DNA from: Nocardioides marinisabuli
GTDB lineage: Bacteria; Actinomycetota; Actinomycetes; Propionibacteriales; Nocardioidaceae
Assembly (NCBI RefSeq): GCF_013466785.1
Contig: NZ_CP059163.1
Coordinates: 3,038,001 to 3,102,000 of the forward strand
Direction: 5' to 3'
Length of the DNA: 64,000 nt
This document shows, piece after piece, positions 20,511-29,223 of the stretch. The notes under the pieces are model-generated. The model was given only the letters and a program-made list of their open reading frames with translations. It had not been told where the DNA came from and ran no database searches. Within the stretch, counting starts at the first letter, position 1. Every line of letters starts with the position of its first letter. A program made the translations under genes and the position numbers.

Positions 20511-20529
20511 CCCCGTGACGTGCCGGCGC

Positions 20530-20549
20530 GCGCCCGTGGGGGCGGGCGC
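20530..20549. terminator. Hairpin between protease gene and azlD
   Basis: GCGCCCG and CGGGCGC (7 bp) around TGGGGG, within a larger imperfect GC inverted repeat, between convergent ends. Confidence 0.45.
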
Positions 20550-20588
20550 CGGCGCGTGGGACGTACAGGCGCTCTCGAGCTCGGGGGC

Positions 20589-20899
20589 TCAGCCCACGAG
20601 CAGGCGCAGCACGGCGGCGGTCGCGGCCGCCCCGGCCACCACCAGCAGGAAGGGCGCCCGCAGCACCAGCAGCCCGACCGCGGCCCCCAGCCCGGCGGCC
20701 CGGGCGTCGAGGACCAGCCGCTGGTCGGTCGAGGCCACCTGCACCGCGACCAGCGCGGCCAGGAGCGCCACGGGTACCAGGTCGGCGGTACGGCGCACCC
20801 AGCCCCGTCCAGCACCGAGGTCGGCACCGCGAGGCCGGCCAGCTTGAGCAGGTAGCAGCCGACGCCACCGGCGAGGACGGCCAGCCACAGCCCGCTCAC
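20589..20899 (-). pseudogene. azlD: AzlD-like branched-chain amino acid exporter subunit, frame-disrupted
   Basis: Small membrane partner of AzlC. The GTG start at 20899 opens SGLWLAVLAGGVGCYLLKLA in one frame; after SVLDGAG (near 20798-20808) the continuation VRRTADLVPVALLAALVAV to a stop at 20589 is in another frame. One missing base restores a 103-residue AzlD of normal length. Start overlaps the expected azlC stop as GTGA. Either a real mutation or a sequencing error in a GC-rich run; neighbouring azlC has the same problem. Confidence 0.65.
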
Positions 20900-21631
20900 C
20901 GGGCCGCCCGTCCGTCGGGGCGCCGCCGCGCACCGCGGCGAGCGCCCCGGCGAGCAGCGCCACGCCGCCGGCGGCCAGCACGGGCCGCCGGCAGCGGTCA
21001 GGGGCACCAGCCCGAGAGCGGCGCCGGCTGCCAGCACGGCCACGGCCCGGTGCAGCGGGTCGGACAGACGGGGCCACAGCAGGGCCAGGAAGGCCGCGCC
21101 CACCGCGGCGTCGAGCCCGAAGGTCCTCGGGTCGCCGAGGACCGTGCCCCCGACGGCGCCCAGCAGGGTGAAGAGGTTCCACAGCACGAAGATGCCGCCC
21201 CCGGTGACCAGGAAGCCCAGCCTGGCCTGGGCGGTGGTCGGCCGGGTCACCGACATCGCGGTGGACTCGTCGATGAGCAGGTGGGCCGCCAGCACCCGCC
21301 GACGACCGCGCCAACCCAGCAGCGGCCCCAGGCGCAGGCCGTAGAGGGTGTTGCGGGTGCCCAGCAGCCAGGCGGTCGCCGCTGCCGAGAGCGGCGCACC
21401 GCCGGAGGCGACGACCCCCACGAGCGCGAACTGCGAGGCGCCGGTGAACATCACCAGCGACAGCACGCAGGTCTGGGCGACCGAGAGGCCGGAGGCGACC
21501 GAGACGGCGCCGAACGAGACGCCGTACGTGCCGGTGGCCAGGGCGACGCCGAGGCTGTCGCGCACCACGGCCCGGCGGGCGTCGGCGTCCGGCGGGACCG
21601 GGGACGAGGACGGGGGGAGCGGGCCGGTCAC
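20896..21631 (-). pseudogene. azlC: AzlC-like branched-chain amino acid exporter, frame-disrupted
   Basis: Large subunit of the AzlCD exporter family. Residues 1-200 are intact (GVSFGAVSVASGLSVAQ, MFTGASQFALVG, LLGTRNTLYGLRL, LIDESTAM). After LVPLTAAGGP the frame is lost: the expected VLAAGGVALLAGALAA is read after one missing base in the run at 20982-20984. A second single-base loss between about 20915 and 20955 would bring in the TGA at 20896-20898. With two bases restored the gene is 245 codons, normal for AzlC. GTG start 21631. Confidence 0.65.
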
Positions 21632-21641
21632 GCCAGGGACT

Positions 21642-21842
21642 CTAGGCCTGGTGCGGCTCCTGCGGCTGGGTGCCGTCGGCCAGCAGCGCCAGCAGCGCTC
21701 CGGTGCCGGCGCCGGCCAGCAGCCCGAGCGTCGCGGGCAGGGCGGCGGTGTCGAGGGCCACGAAGAGACCGGTCAGGGCGCCGAGGGCGACCAGGAGGCC
21801 GATGAGGAACGAGCGGTGCATCCGGGGAAGCGGTCCGAGCAT
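21642..21842 (-). CDS. Small two-helix membrane protein, unknown
   Basis: 66 residues: a short basic N-terminus (MLGPLPRMHR), a hydrophobic stretch FLIGLLVALGALTGLFVAL, and a second ATLGLLAGAGTGALLALLA. ATG 21842 has GAAGGA about 8 nt upstream, which supports translation. It ends 10 nt before the azlC start and may be in the same operon. No family recognised. Confidence 0.6.
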   Translation of the reverse strand: MLGPLPRMHRSFLIGLLVALGALTGLFVALDTAALPATLGLLAGAGTGALLALLADGTQPQEPHQA

Positions 21843-21957
21843 GAGAGGTCCTTCGATCCGGTGCGACCACGGTGGCCGCGTTCATCCTCTTCACCTCTAC
21901 CCCGCCCGCTCACGGGCAATCCCGCCCGAAGAGGTGGTCCTGGGTGGACCTGGGTGC

Positions 21958-22512
21958 TCAGGACAGGTCGGTGTGCAGGCGCACCTGCTTGAGGGTGACC
22001 GCGCCGGTGCCGTCGAGGTCGAGCTCGCGGTGCGCACCGTCGCTGTCCCACCCGGCGCCGACCAGGAAGGCCCGGGTGGCGTCGTCGGTGGCCACCAGCC
22101 AGGTGACGGCCCGGGTGAACCGGTCGGCCCGCAGCGTGTCGATCGCCGCCTGCTGCAGCCGCGAGCCGTGGCCCTTGCGACGCTCGTCGGGGTCGAGGAC
22201 CAGCTCGGTCAGCTCGCCGTCGGAGACCGGGTCGCAGTCGGGGTCGGTCGCGGGCGTGGTGATCGCGAACCCGACCACGCGGTTGCGCTCCAGCGCCACC
22301 AGCGTGCGGTGCCGGGCGTCGGCAGGGCGCGCCAGCGCCTGGGCCCAGGCCGCGGTGACGGCCTCCAGCGCCTCGGGGCCCGAGGGCAGCGACTCCGCCG
22401 GCACCAGGCCGTCGTACATCACCGGCCAGGCGCGCAGCTGGAGCGCGGCGACGGCCGCGGCGTCCTCGGCCCAGGCCACGCGCACGGACACGTCGGCTGT
22501 CGGGCTGCTCAT
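21958..22512 (-). CDS. GNAT-family N-acetyltransferase
   Basis: 184 residues with GNAT architecture: beta4 ELTELVLDPDERRKGHGSRL (acetyl-CoA pyrophosphate loop RKGHGS) and the C-terminal FLVGAGWDSDG. ATG 22512 with GAGAGGA upstream; the extension upstream of it lacks GNAT character. Substrate unknown. Divergent from the aldo/keto reductase gene; the 115-nt spacer on its 3' side (21843-21957) holds nothing I can name. Confidence 0.85.
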   Translation of the reverse strand: MSSPTADVSVRVAWAEDAAAVAALQLRAWPVMYDGLVPAESLPSGPEALEAVTAAWAQALARPADARHRTLVALERNRVVGFAITTPATDPDCDPVSDGELTELVLDPDERRKGHGSRLQQAAIDTLRADRFTRAVTWLVATDDATRAFLVGAGWDSDGAHRELDLDGTGAVTLKQVRLHTDLS

Positions 22513-22560
22513 GCCCACGATCCTCTCAGGCGGGGGAGGAGAGGGGTGAGGCGGCGTGGG

Positions 22561-22566
22561 TAGTGT
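22561..22566 (+). promoter_or_regulatory. -10 box TAGTGT for leaderless aldo/keto reductase mRNA
   Basis: TAGTGT ends 7 nt before ATG 22574; no ribosome-binding site is present in between. Confidence 0.5.
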
Positions 22567-22573
22567 CGCCGGC

Positions 22574-23581
22574 ATGGAGATCCGCAACCTCGGAAAGAGT
22601 GGCCTGAAGGTCTCGGCCATCTCGTACGGCAACTGGCTCACCCACGGTTCCCAGGTCGAGGAGGACGCCGCCACCGCGTGCGTGCGTCGCGCCCTCGACG
22701 AGGGCATCACCACCTTCGACACCGCCGACGTCTACGCCAACACGGCCGCGGAGACGGTCCTGGGCAAGGCCCTGGCCGGCGAGCGCCGCGAGGGCCTGGA
22801 GATCTTCACCAAGGTCTACTGGCCCACCGGTCCCGGGGCGCACAACGACCACGGCCTGTCGCGCAAGCACATCATGGAGTCGATCGACGCCTCGCTGCGA
22901 CGCCTCCAGACCGACCACGTCGACCTCTACCAGGCCCACCGCTACGACCACGAGACGCCGCTGGAGGAGACGATGGAGGCCTTCGCCGACGTCGTGCGCG
23001 CCGGCAAGGCGCACTACATCGGGGTCTCGGAGTGGCGTGCGGAGGAGATCCGCGAGGCCCACGCGCTGGCGCGCGAGCTGCACATCCCGCTGGTCTCGAA
23101 CCAGCCGCAGTACAACCTGCTGTGGCGGGTGATCGAGTCCGAGGTGGTGCCTGCCTGCGAGGAGCTCGGCATGGGCCAGGTCGTCTGGTCGCCGATCGCG
23201 CAAGGCGTGCTGACCGGCAAGTACCGCGTCGGCCAGGAGCACCCGGCCGGCTCGCGGGCCACCGACGAGAAGGGCGGCGACAAGATGATCAGCCGCTGGC
23301 TGCAGGACGACGTGCTGCGCCGCGTCGAGCTGCTCGAGCCGCTCGCCGAGCAGGCCGGGCTGTCGATGGCCCAGCTCGCCGTGGCCTGGGTGCTGCAGAA
23401 CCCCAACGTCTCGTCGGCGATCATCGGTGCCAGCCGGCCCGAGCAGGTCACCGACAACGTCAAGGCCGCCGGGGTGCGCCTCGACGACGACCTGATGGCC
23501 GCTATCGACGAGGCCGTCGCGCCGGTCGTCGAGCGCGACCCGGCGAAGACGACCTCACCGGCTCGGCGCGAGTTCGGCTGA
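22574..23581 (+). CDS. Aldo/keto reductase family oxidoreductase
   Basis: 335 residues, NADPH-dependent AKR fold (Kv-beta/YghZ-like class). Catalytic tetrad candidates: Asp in TFDTADVYAN with Tyr, Lys in IFTKVYWP, His in YQAHRYDH; the cofactor-binding end reads SAIIGASRPEQVTDNV. Starts MEIRNLGKSGLKVSAI, typical for the class. ATG 22574 fits a leaderless mRNA. Its last 27 nt overlap the convergent transporter gene. Substrate unknown. Confidence 0.88.
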   Translation: MEIRNLGKSGLKVSAISYGNWLTHGSQVEEDAATACVRRALDEGITTFDTADVYANTAAETVLGKALAGERREGLEIFTKVYWPTGPGAHNDHGLSRKHIMESIDASLRRLQTDHVDLYQAHRYDHETPLEETMEAFADVVRAGKAHYIGVSEWRAEEIREAHALARELHIPLVSNQPQYNLLWRVIESEVVPACEELGMGQVVWSPIAQGVLTGKYRVGQEHPAGSRATDEKGGDKMISRWLQDDVLRRVELLEPLAEQAGLSMAQLAVAWVLQNPNVSSAIIGASRPEQVTDNVKAAGVRLDDDLMAAIDEAVAPVVERDPAKTTSPARREFG

Positions 23582-24418
23582 GCCGGCCCCCGTGGGGCGG
23601 TGCGGCCGGGCCAGGTCCGCCGCGCGGCCCAGCCGCACCGCTCCCCAGGTCGAGAGCACCAGACCGAGCAGCACCACCCACCACCAGCCCGGACGCACCG
23701 TGTCACCCAGCAGCGCCACGCCCACGGCGGCGGGCACGAACGTCTGCCCGACGTTCATCGGGGCGGTGGCCCAGGACACCGACGCCCGGTCCATGCCCAG
23801 CGAGTAGAGCCAGAAGGCCACCAGGCTGAAGGACGGCACCGCCAGGGCGCACACCACCGCCCAGGCGCCCAGCGGCAGCTCCACCCCGCGCACCGCCACG
23901 GCCGAGCCGGCGTACCCCAGGCCCGCGAGCGTGCCGAGCCCGGCCGCCCCGACGTGGTGGCGCAGCGCGCTGGCCAGGCCCAGCAGGGCCGCGCCCGCCA
24001 CCAGGGACGACGCCAGCACCGGCTCGGCGCGGGCCGCGCCGGCGCTGCCGGAGCCCGCGGCCAGCAGCACCAGCCCCAGCACCACGAGACCCACCGAGCC
24101 CCAGTGGGCGCGCCCCAGCGGCTCCTCGACGTGGCGCTGGGCCAGCGCCGCCACCGGCAGTGCCATCGCGACCGTGGCCTGGGTTAGGTAGAGCGGCAGC
24201 AGCCAGATCGCCGCCGCGTGCAGCACGAACCCGCCGAGGTAGGCGCTCAGCACCAGCCAGGTCCACGGGTCGCGCACCGAGCGCGCGACGAAGGCGCCGA
24301 GGTGGACCGGCGGGGTGGGGTGGCGTCGTACGCCGTGGGCCTGCGCGACCGCGCCGACACCGAACAGCACGGCCCCGAGGAGTCCTGCGGCCAGTCCGCC
24401 GAGCTCGAGCGGGCCCAC
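23555..24418 (-). CDS. EamA/DMT-like transporter or integral membrane protein
   Basis: 287 residues with about nine hydrophobic segments in two halves, no soluble domain and a basic C-terminal tail. This layout matches the DMT/EamA (10-TMS) superfamily, but I recognise no substrate-specific motif. GTG start at 24418, 9 nt after the DUF3043 gene, suggests one operon. The 3' end overlaps the aldo/keto reductase gene by 27 nt. Confidence 0.7.
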   Translation of the reverse strand: MGPLELGGLAAGLLGAVLFGVGAVAQAHGVRRHPTPPVHLGAFVARSVRDPWTWLVLSAYLGGFVLHAAAIWLLPLYLTQATVAMALPVAALAQRHVEEPLGRAHWGSVGLVVLGLVLLAAGSGSAGAARAEPVLASSLVAGAALLGLASALRHHVGAAGLGTLAGLGYAGSAVAVRGVELPLGAWAVVCALAVPSFSLVAFWLYSLGMDRASVSWATAPMNVGQTFVPAAVGVALLGDTVRPGWWWVVLLGLVLSTWGAVRLGRAADLARPHRPTGAGSAELAPSR

Positions 24419-24427
24419 GACCCCGGC

Positions 24428-25033
24428 CTAGCGGTAGTGCTCGGGCAGGGTCTGCCCGATCTTGACCTGCGTCTTCGGCAGGCGCATGAAGCGCATCTGC
24501 ATCGCGCGGGTGATGGCGTAGTAGGTGGTGCCCTTGTGCGACTCGTCGGGGAAGCGCGCGGTCAGCTCGCGGCGCAGCCGGAAGCGCAGCAGCACCATGT
24601 CCATGACCACCAGCAGCATCGTGAGCAGCAGGACCGAGCTGCCGAAGCTGGCCAGGCCCGGGTTGCCGGAGTAGCTCAGCACCATCGTCACCAGCAGGAT
24701 CGGGATCATCAGCTCGACGAAGGAGAAGCGGGCGTCGACGAAGTCACGGGTGAAGCGACGCACCGGGCCCTTGTCGCGCGCCATCAGGTAGCGCTCCTCG
24801 CCGGCCTTCATCCCGGCCTTGACCCGCGCCGTCGACTCGCCCCGCGCCGAGCGCTGGGCCTGGGCGATCTCACGACGGGTGCGCGGGGGCTTGGCCCGGG
24901 CCCGGGCCATCGCCTCGGCCTCCTTGCGCGTCGGGGTGGGTCGCCCCTTCGCGCCGGGGCGCTCGGACTCGGGGGCGCCGGTGGGGGACGCGGAGGTGTC
25001 CGCGAGGGGCTCGCTCTTGCTGCGACGGAACAA
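24428..25033 (-). CDS. DUF3043 membrane protein
   Basis: 201 residues: an N-terminal RRSKSEPL motif, a basic linker (PTPTRKEAEAMARARAK), then two hydrophobic helices (SFVELMIPILLVTMVLSY and SVLLLTMLLVVMDMVLL) and the conserved end GTTYYAITRAMQMRFMRLPKTQVK. This is the actinobacterial DUF3043 family, of unknown function. Start is probably TTG 25033 (LFRRSKS) with GAAGG upstream; longer in-frame extensions run antisense into pspA and were rejected. Confidence 0.8.
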   Translation of the reverse strand: MFRRSKSEPLADTSASPTGAPESERPGAKGRPTPTRKEAEAMARARAKPPRTRREIAQAQRSARGESTARVKAGMKAGEERYLMARDKGPVRRFTRDFVDARFSFVELMIPILLVTMVLSYSGNPGLASFGSSVLLLTMLLVVMDMVLLRFRLRRELTARFPDESHKGTTYYAITRAMQMRFMRLPKTQVKIGQTLPEHYR

Positions 25034-25144
25034 CGTGGGCCTTCTGGTGGGGGACGCCGTGGCGGCGTACGGGGCGTGGGGACTGGCCCTCCAGCCTACC
25101 GGCGAAGGGGCCCGACCCCCTCGCGGCACCTTGCCGTCCCGCCG

Positions 25145-25150
25145 TAGGGT
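25145..25150 (+). promoter_or_regulatory. -10-like box upstream of pspA
   Basis: TAGGGT in the 192-nt divergent spacer before pspA. It would give a leader of about 70 nt with AGAGGGA before ATG 25226. No -35 match was seen. Confidence 0.35.
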
Positions 25151-25225
25151 GAGGTGAGGGTCGTCGGCGCCGCCGGCGTCTCGACGACCGACGCCCAGAC
25201 CGACCGGAAGAGGGACCGCACCACC

Positions 25226-26008
25226 ATGAGCCTCTGGAAGCGCATGACCTTGATCTTCCGCTCGAAGGCCAACACGGCCCTCGACCGTGCCGAGGACCCC
25301 CGCGAGACCCTCGACTACAGCTACCAGCGCCAGCTGGACCTGCTCTCGAAGGTGCGCCGCGGCGTCGCCGACGTCGCCACCTCGCGCAAGCGGGTCGAGC
25401 TGCAGATGAACCAGCTGCAGCAGCAGTCCGACAAGCTCCAGGCCCAGGCCCAGAAGGCGATCTCGGTCGACCGCGAGGACCTGGCCCGCGAGGCGCTGAC
25501 CCGCAAGTCGGCGCTGAGCCAGCAGATCGAGGACCTGCGCACCCAGCACGCGCAGCTGCAGGGCGAGGAGGAGAAGCTCACCCTGGCCCAGCAGCGCCTG
25601 CAGGCCAAGGTCGAGTCCTTCCGCACCCGCAAGGAGACGATCAAGGCGACGTACACCGCCGCCGAGGCCCAGACCCGCATCAACGAGGCCATGTCGGGCA
25701 TCGGCGAGGAGATGGGCGACGTGGGCCTGGCCATCCAGCGCGCCGAGGACAAGACGGCCAACATGCAGGCCCGCGCCGGCGCGATCGACGAGCTGATCGC
25801 CTCGGGCGCGCTCGACGACGCCAGCTCGCTCAACCGCGGCGACGACATCTCGCGCGAGCTCGACGCGATGAGCAGCCACTCCGACGTCGAGGCCGAGCTG
25901 GCCCGGCTCAAGGGCTCCTCGCAGCCCTCGGCGATCGAGGGCGGCGACATCCTCAGCCCCGAGGCCGAGAAGGCCGCGGAGCAGGAGCGCCCGGAGGGCC
26001 GGTCGTGA
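25226..26008 (+). CDS. pspA: Phage shock protein A (PspA/IM30 family)
   Basis: 260 residues, mostly alpha-helical coiled coil. N-terminal amphipathic helix MSLWKRMTLIFRSKANTALD precedes the family motif EDPRETLDYSYQRQ. The protein binds stressed membranes and oligomerises. AGAGGGA precedes ATG 25226. It is first of four genes pspA-pspAA-htpX-pspAB on one strand, an arrangement that indicates membrane-stress maintenance. Confidence 0.92.
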   Translation: MSLWKRMTLIFRSKANTALDRAEDPRETLDYSYQRQLDLLSKVRRGVADVATSRKRVELQMNQLQQQSDKLQAQAQKAISVDREDLAREALTRKSALSQQIEDLRTQHAQLQGEEEKLTLAQQRLQAKVESFRTRKETIKATYTAAEAQTRINEAMSGIGEEMGDVGLAIQRAEDKTANMQARAGAIDELIASGALDDASSLNRGDDISRELDAMSSHSDVEAELARLKGSSQPSAIEGGDILSPEAEKAAEQERPEGRS

Positions 26009-26283
26009 TCGTCCGAATCCTCGGCGAGGGTCAGCTCGACCTGCCCGACGAGGCGCTGGAGCGGCTCAACGCGCTCGACGCGAAGGTCGAGGCCGCGGTG
26101 GAGGCCGGCGACGAGACCGCCTTCGCGTCCGCCCTGGCGGGGCTGCTCGACGCGGTGCGCGCCGAGGCGTCGCCCCACGAGCTCGACAGCCTCGACGAGT
26201 CCGACCTGATCCTGCCGCCGGCCGACGCCACGATGGCCGAGGTCGCGCAGATGCTCTCCGACGACGGGCTCCTCCCCGGCTGA
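26005..26283 (+). CDS. pspAA: PspA-associated protein PspAA
   Basis: 92 residues beginning MIVRILGEGQLDLPDEALERLN and ending with the conserved LPPADATMAEVAQML. Matches the small PspAA family found after pspA in actinobacteria and archaea. GTG 26005 overlaps the pspA stop by 4 nt. Function not established; presumably a PspA partner. Confidence 0.85.
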   Translation: MIVRILGEGQLDLPDEALERLNALDAKVEAAVEAGDETAFASALAGLLDAVRAEASPHELDSLDESDLILPPADATMAEVAQMLSDDGLLPG

Positions 26284-26326
26284 GCCTGCCGCGGGCCCGC
26301 TTGGCGCGACAGGGGAGGATGAGGAC

Positions 26327-27250
26327 ATGGCACGCACCCGTTTCGTCGGCGACGCCGGGCTGACCGCCCGGATGACGCTGGTCATGTTCCTGCTCGGCCT
26401 GCTGTTCGTCGTGCTGGTCGGCTCCCTGATGGCGATCTTCGCGCAGAGCTCGCCGGGCATCGCGGTGCTCATCGGCCTGGCCGGCATCGGCGTCGCGGTC
26501 TACCAGTGGTGGAGCAGCGACACCGTGGCCATGAAGGCCATGCGGGCACGCGAGGTGAGCCCGGAGCAGGCGCCCGAGCTGCACGGCATGATCGACCGGC
26601 TCTGCGCGATGGCCGACATGCCCAAGCCCCGGGTCGGCGTGGCCGACTCCCGCATCCCCAACGCCTTCGCCACCGGCCGGTCGCCGGACCGCTCGGTCGT
26701 GGTCGTCACCACTGGCATCATGCAGACCCTGAACGCCGAGGAGCTCGAGGGCGTGCTCGCCCACGAGCTGTCCCACGTCGCCCACCGCGACGTGCTGGTC
26801 ATGACCGTGGCCTCCTCGGCCGGCATCGCCGCCGGGATGCTCACCTCGGGCGCCCGCTACGGGATGCTCTTCGGCGGCAACCGCCGTGACAACAACAACG
26901 CGCTCCCGGTCTGGCTGCTGGTCCTGCTGGTCAGCGTCGTCGTCTACGCCGTCAGCTTCGTGCTGCTCAAGCTGCTCTCGCGCTACCGCGAGATGGCCGC
27001 CGACCGGGCGGGGGCGTACCTGACGATGAAGCCCCAGGCCCTGGCCTCGGCGCTGCAGAAGATCACCGGAGAGATGGACTCGGTCCCGCAGAAGGACCTG
27101 CGTGCCAGCGCGGCCATGAACGCCTTCTTCATCGCCCCGGCGATCAAGGGGGTCTCGATGCGCAGCCTCACCTCCACCCACCCCAGCCTCGAGCAGCGAC
27201 TCGAGCAGCTGGCGAAGATCCAGGCCGAGCTCGGCCGCCCGACGGGCTGA
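26327..27250 (+). CDS. htpX: Membrane zinc protease HtpX (M48B)
   Basis: 307 residues. Two N-terminal membrane helices (about 18-60), then the M48 zinc motif HELSH (His146, Glu147, His150), further hydrophobic helices after about 185, and the distal ERY-type region RYREMAADRAGA carrying the third ligand Glu. Degrades misfolded membrane proteins. ATG 26327 with GAGGA upstream. Its position between pspAA and pspAB fits a shared membrane-quality role. Confidence 0.92.
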   Translation: MARTRFVGDAGLTARMTLVMFLLGLLFVVLVGSLMAIFAQSSPGIAVLIGLAGIGVAVYQWWSSDTVAMKAMRAREVSPEQAPELHGMIDRLCAMADMPKPRVGVADSRIPNAFATGRSPDRSVVVVTTGIMQTLNAEELEGVLAHELSHVAHRDVLVMTVASSAGIAAGMLTSGARYGMLFGGNRRDNNNALPVWLLVLLVSVVVYAVSFVLLKLLSRYREMAADRAGAYLTMKPQALASALQKITGEMDSVPQKDLRASAAMNAFFIAPAIKGVSMRSLTSTHPSLEQRLEQLAKIQAELGRPTG

Positions 27251-27257
27251 GGCGGCA

Positions 27258-27836
27258 GTGGGCTTCCTCGACTCCATCCTGGGCCGCAGCCGGCCCAAGC
27301 AGGCCGACCTCGACGCGCTGTTCCTCGTGCCGAGCGCGGCCATCACCCTCCAGGCGTCGCTGGGGCTGCGGCCGACCGGGCGCGGCTCGGTCTGCTACCG
27401 CGCCGCCGGGGGAGCGGCCTTCGCCGAGACCGAGGCCGACATCCTCACCCTGCTGCGCGACGCCCCCGACGCCCCCGAGGTGAGCACCAGCCACGACGAG
27501 TTCGGCTACACGTGGCTGGTGGTCGACGACGACCCCGACGACGTGGCCGGGCTGTGCACCGACCTGCACGCCGTCAACACGACGCTGGAGGCGCAGGGTT
27601 TCGGCCCCGGGCTGCTGTGCTCGCTGGTGCCCTTCGAGGACGCCGCCGGACGACGGGTGGGTCTGGTCTACCTCTACAAGCAGGGCACCTTCTACCCCTT
27701 CGCACCGCAGCCGGGTGGGGCGCACCAGCGCGACAGCCTGCTGGAGATCAACCTGCGCGAGACGCTGAGCGGCGAGCTGCCCGTGGAGCAGCAGACCTCG
27801 CGGTGGCTGGCCCTGTGGGGCGCTCCCGGCCTCTAG
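27258..27836 (+). CDS. pspAB: PspA-associated protein PspAB
   Basis: 192 residues beginning MGFLDSILGRSRPKQADLDALF, with the conserved YTWLVVDDDPDDV and a C-terminal FYPFAPQPGG...RDSLLEI region. Matches the PspAB family commonly next to htpX in actinobacteria. GTG 27258, 7 nt after htpX. No membrane helices and no catalytic motif visible. Confidence 0.82.
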   Translation: MGFLDSILGRSRPKQADLDALFLVPSAAITLQASLGLRPTGRGSVCYRAAGGAAFAETEADILTLLRDAPDAPEVSTSHDEFGYTWLVVDDDPDDVAGLCTDLHAVNTTLEAQGFGPGLLCSLVPFEDAAGRRVGLVYLYKQGTFYPFAPQPGGAHQRDSLLEINLRETLSGELPVEQQTSRWLALWGAPGL

Positions 27837-27856
27837 GTCTGCGCCTGCCCGACCCT

Positions 27857-27900
27857 GCCTGCGGGTTCGCCTGCGGGTGCTCAGGAACCCTCCCTAGACT
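27857..27900 (+). promoter_or_regulatory. Tandem 12-bp repeat and -10-like box before the GAF kinase
   Basis: GCCTGCGGGTTC and GCCTGCGGGTGC lie head to tail (27857-27880), 15 nt before TAGACT (27895-27900). The repeat may be a regulator site at the kinase promoter. No -35 consensus. Confidence 0.35.
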
Positions 27901-27967
27901 GGCGCCCGTCCCGGCCGCGGCGCCCCCCTCGTGCCCCCGAGCCCCTGCCGGACCACAGGAGGAACGT

Positions 27968-29212
27968 GTGCTGAGCCCAATGGGCCCGCTGGTCGACCAG
28001 GCCACCGTCGAGGTGGACCGCCGACGCGTGGTGGAGATCGACCGCTACCAGGTGCTGCTCGACCCGCCGCGCAGCGACCTGGTCGCGCTGGTCGACATCG
28101 CAGCCCAGGTGGCCGACGTCCCGCTCGCCACGATCAACCTCATCACCGACGTCGCGCAGCACCAGATCGCCACCAAGGGCTTCGACGCCTCGGTGTGCTC
28201 GCGCGAGGACTCGATGTGCAACGTGGTGCTGCACGAGGGCGCCCCGGTCGTGGTCGCCGACGCCTCGAAGGACCCCCGCTTCGCCGACAACCCGTTCGTG
28301 ACGGGGGAGATCGGTGAGGTCCGCTTCTACGCCACCCACCAGCTGGTCAGCCCGCAGGGCGTGGTCATCGGCACCCTGTGCGTCTTCGACACCGTCCCCC
28401 GGGAGATCACCGACGACCAGGAGCGCGCACTCGTGGAGCTGGCCGAGCGGGTGGTCGACCTGCTCGAGCTCGAGCTGCGCACCCGCGAGCTGGCGGCCTC
28501 CGTGGCCGAGCTCGAGCGCGCCCGCGACGAGCTGCAGCGCTCCAACAGCCAGCTCACGGCCTTCGCCGGCCAGGTCAGCCACGACCTGCGCAACCCGCTG
28601 ACGACGGTGCGGATGTCGCTGTCGATGCTCGCTGAGGAGTCCGAGGAGGGTGCGCCCGACCCGGCGACCAGCACCTACCTGCTCTCGCGCGCCGAGCGGG
28701 GCACCGAGCGGATGCAGGCCCTCATCGACGACCTGCTGGCCTACGCCCGCATCGGCGGGCGGATCGCCAGCAAGCCCGTCGACCTGGGGCTCGTGGCGGC
28801 CGCCGTGCGCGACGACCTCGCCGAGGCGCTGAGCGGGGCCACGCTCGAGGTCGGCGAGCTGCCGGTCGTCACGGGCGACCCGGTGCAGCTGCGGGCGGTG
28901 CTGCAGAACCTGGTGGCCAACGCCGCGAAGTTCGTGCCCGCCGGTGAGCCCGCGCGCATCCGCGTCGCCTCGCGCCGGGTCGAGGCGGGCTGGCGCATCG
29001 AGGTCGTCGACCACGGCCTGGGGATCGCGCCCGAGGACCGCGAGCGGGTCTTCGAGCCGCTCACGCGCACCCACGAGCAGGTACCCGGCTCGGGCATCGG
29101 CCTGGCCACCGTGCGCCGGGTCGTCGACGCGCACGCCGGCTCCATCGGCATCGAGGAGACGCCCGGCGGCGGTACGACCGTCTGGGTCGAGCTCCCGGTC
29201 CCGCCCGAGTAG
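27968..29212 (+). CDS. GAF-domain sensor histidine kinase, soluble
   Basis: 414 residues. GAF domain about 25-170, a short coiled coil (about 170-200: LEL/AELERARDELQRSN), HisKA with phosphoacceptor in SHDLRNPLTTV, and HATPase_c with NLVANAAKF (N box), DHGLGIAPED (G1) and GSGIGLATV (G2). No membrane helices, so it senses a cytoplasmic signal. GTG 27968 follows AGGAGG at 5 nt. No response regulator is adjacent, so it is an orphan kinase. Located after pspAB with its own likely promoter. Confidence 0.9.
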   Translation: MLSPMGPLVDQATVEVDRRRVVEIDRYQVLLDPPRSDLVALVDIAAQVADVPLATINLITDVAQHQIATKGFDASVCSREDSMCNVVLHEGAPVVVADASKDPRFADNPFVTGEIGEVRFYATHQLVSPQGVVIGTLCVFDTVPREITDDQERALVELAERVVDLLELELRTRELAASVAELERARDELQRSNSQLTAFAGQVSHDLRNPLTTVRMSLSMLAEESEEGAPDPATSTYLLSRAERGTERMQALIDDLLAYARIGGRIASKPVDLGLVAAAVRDDLAEALSGATLEVGELPVVTGDPVQLRAVLQNLVANAAKFVPAGEPARIRVASRRVEAGWRIEVVDHGLGIAPEDRERVFEPLTRTHEQVPGSGIGLATVRRVVDAHAGSIGIEETPGGGTTVWVELPVPPE

Positions 29213-29223
29213 TCCCAGCCGAC

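Noticed and set aside
20521..20580. A larger perfect hairpin or small RNA between the M4 protease and azlD
   Set aside because: Only a 7-bp core pairs exactly; the outer pairs are imperfect.
20444..21631. A single 395-residue AzlC-AzlD fusion protein
   Set aside because: The central and final parts in that frame are not membrane-like; conserved AzlC and AzlD segments switch frames, so indels explain it better.
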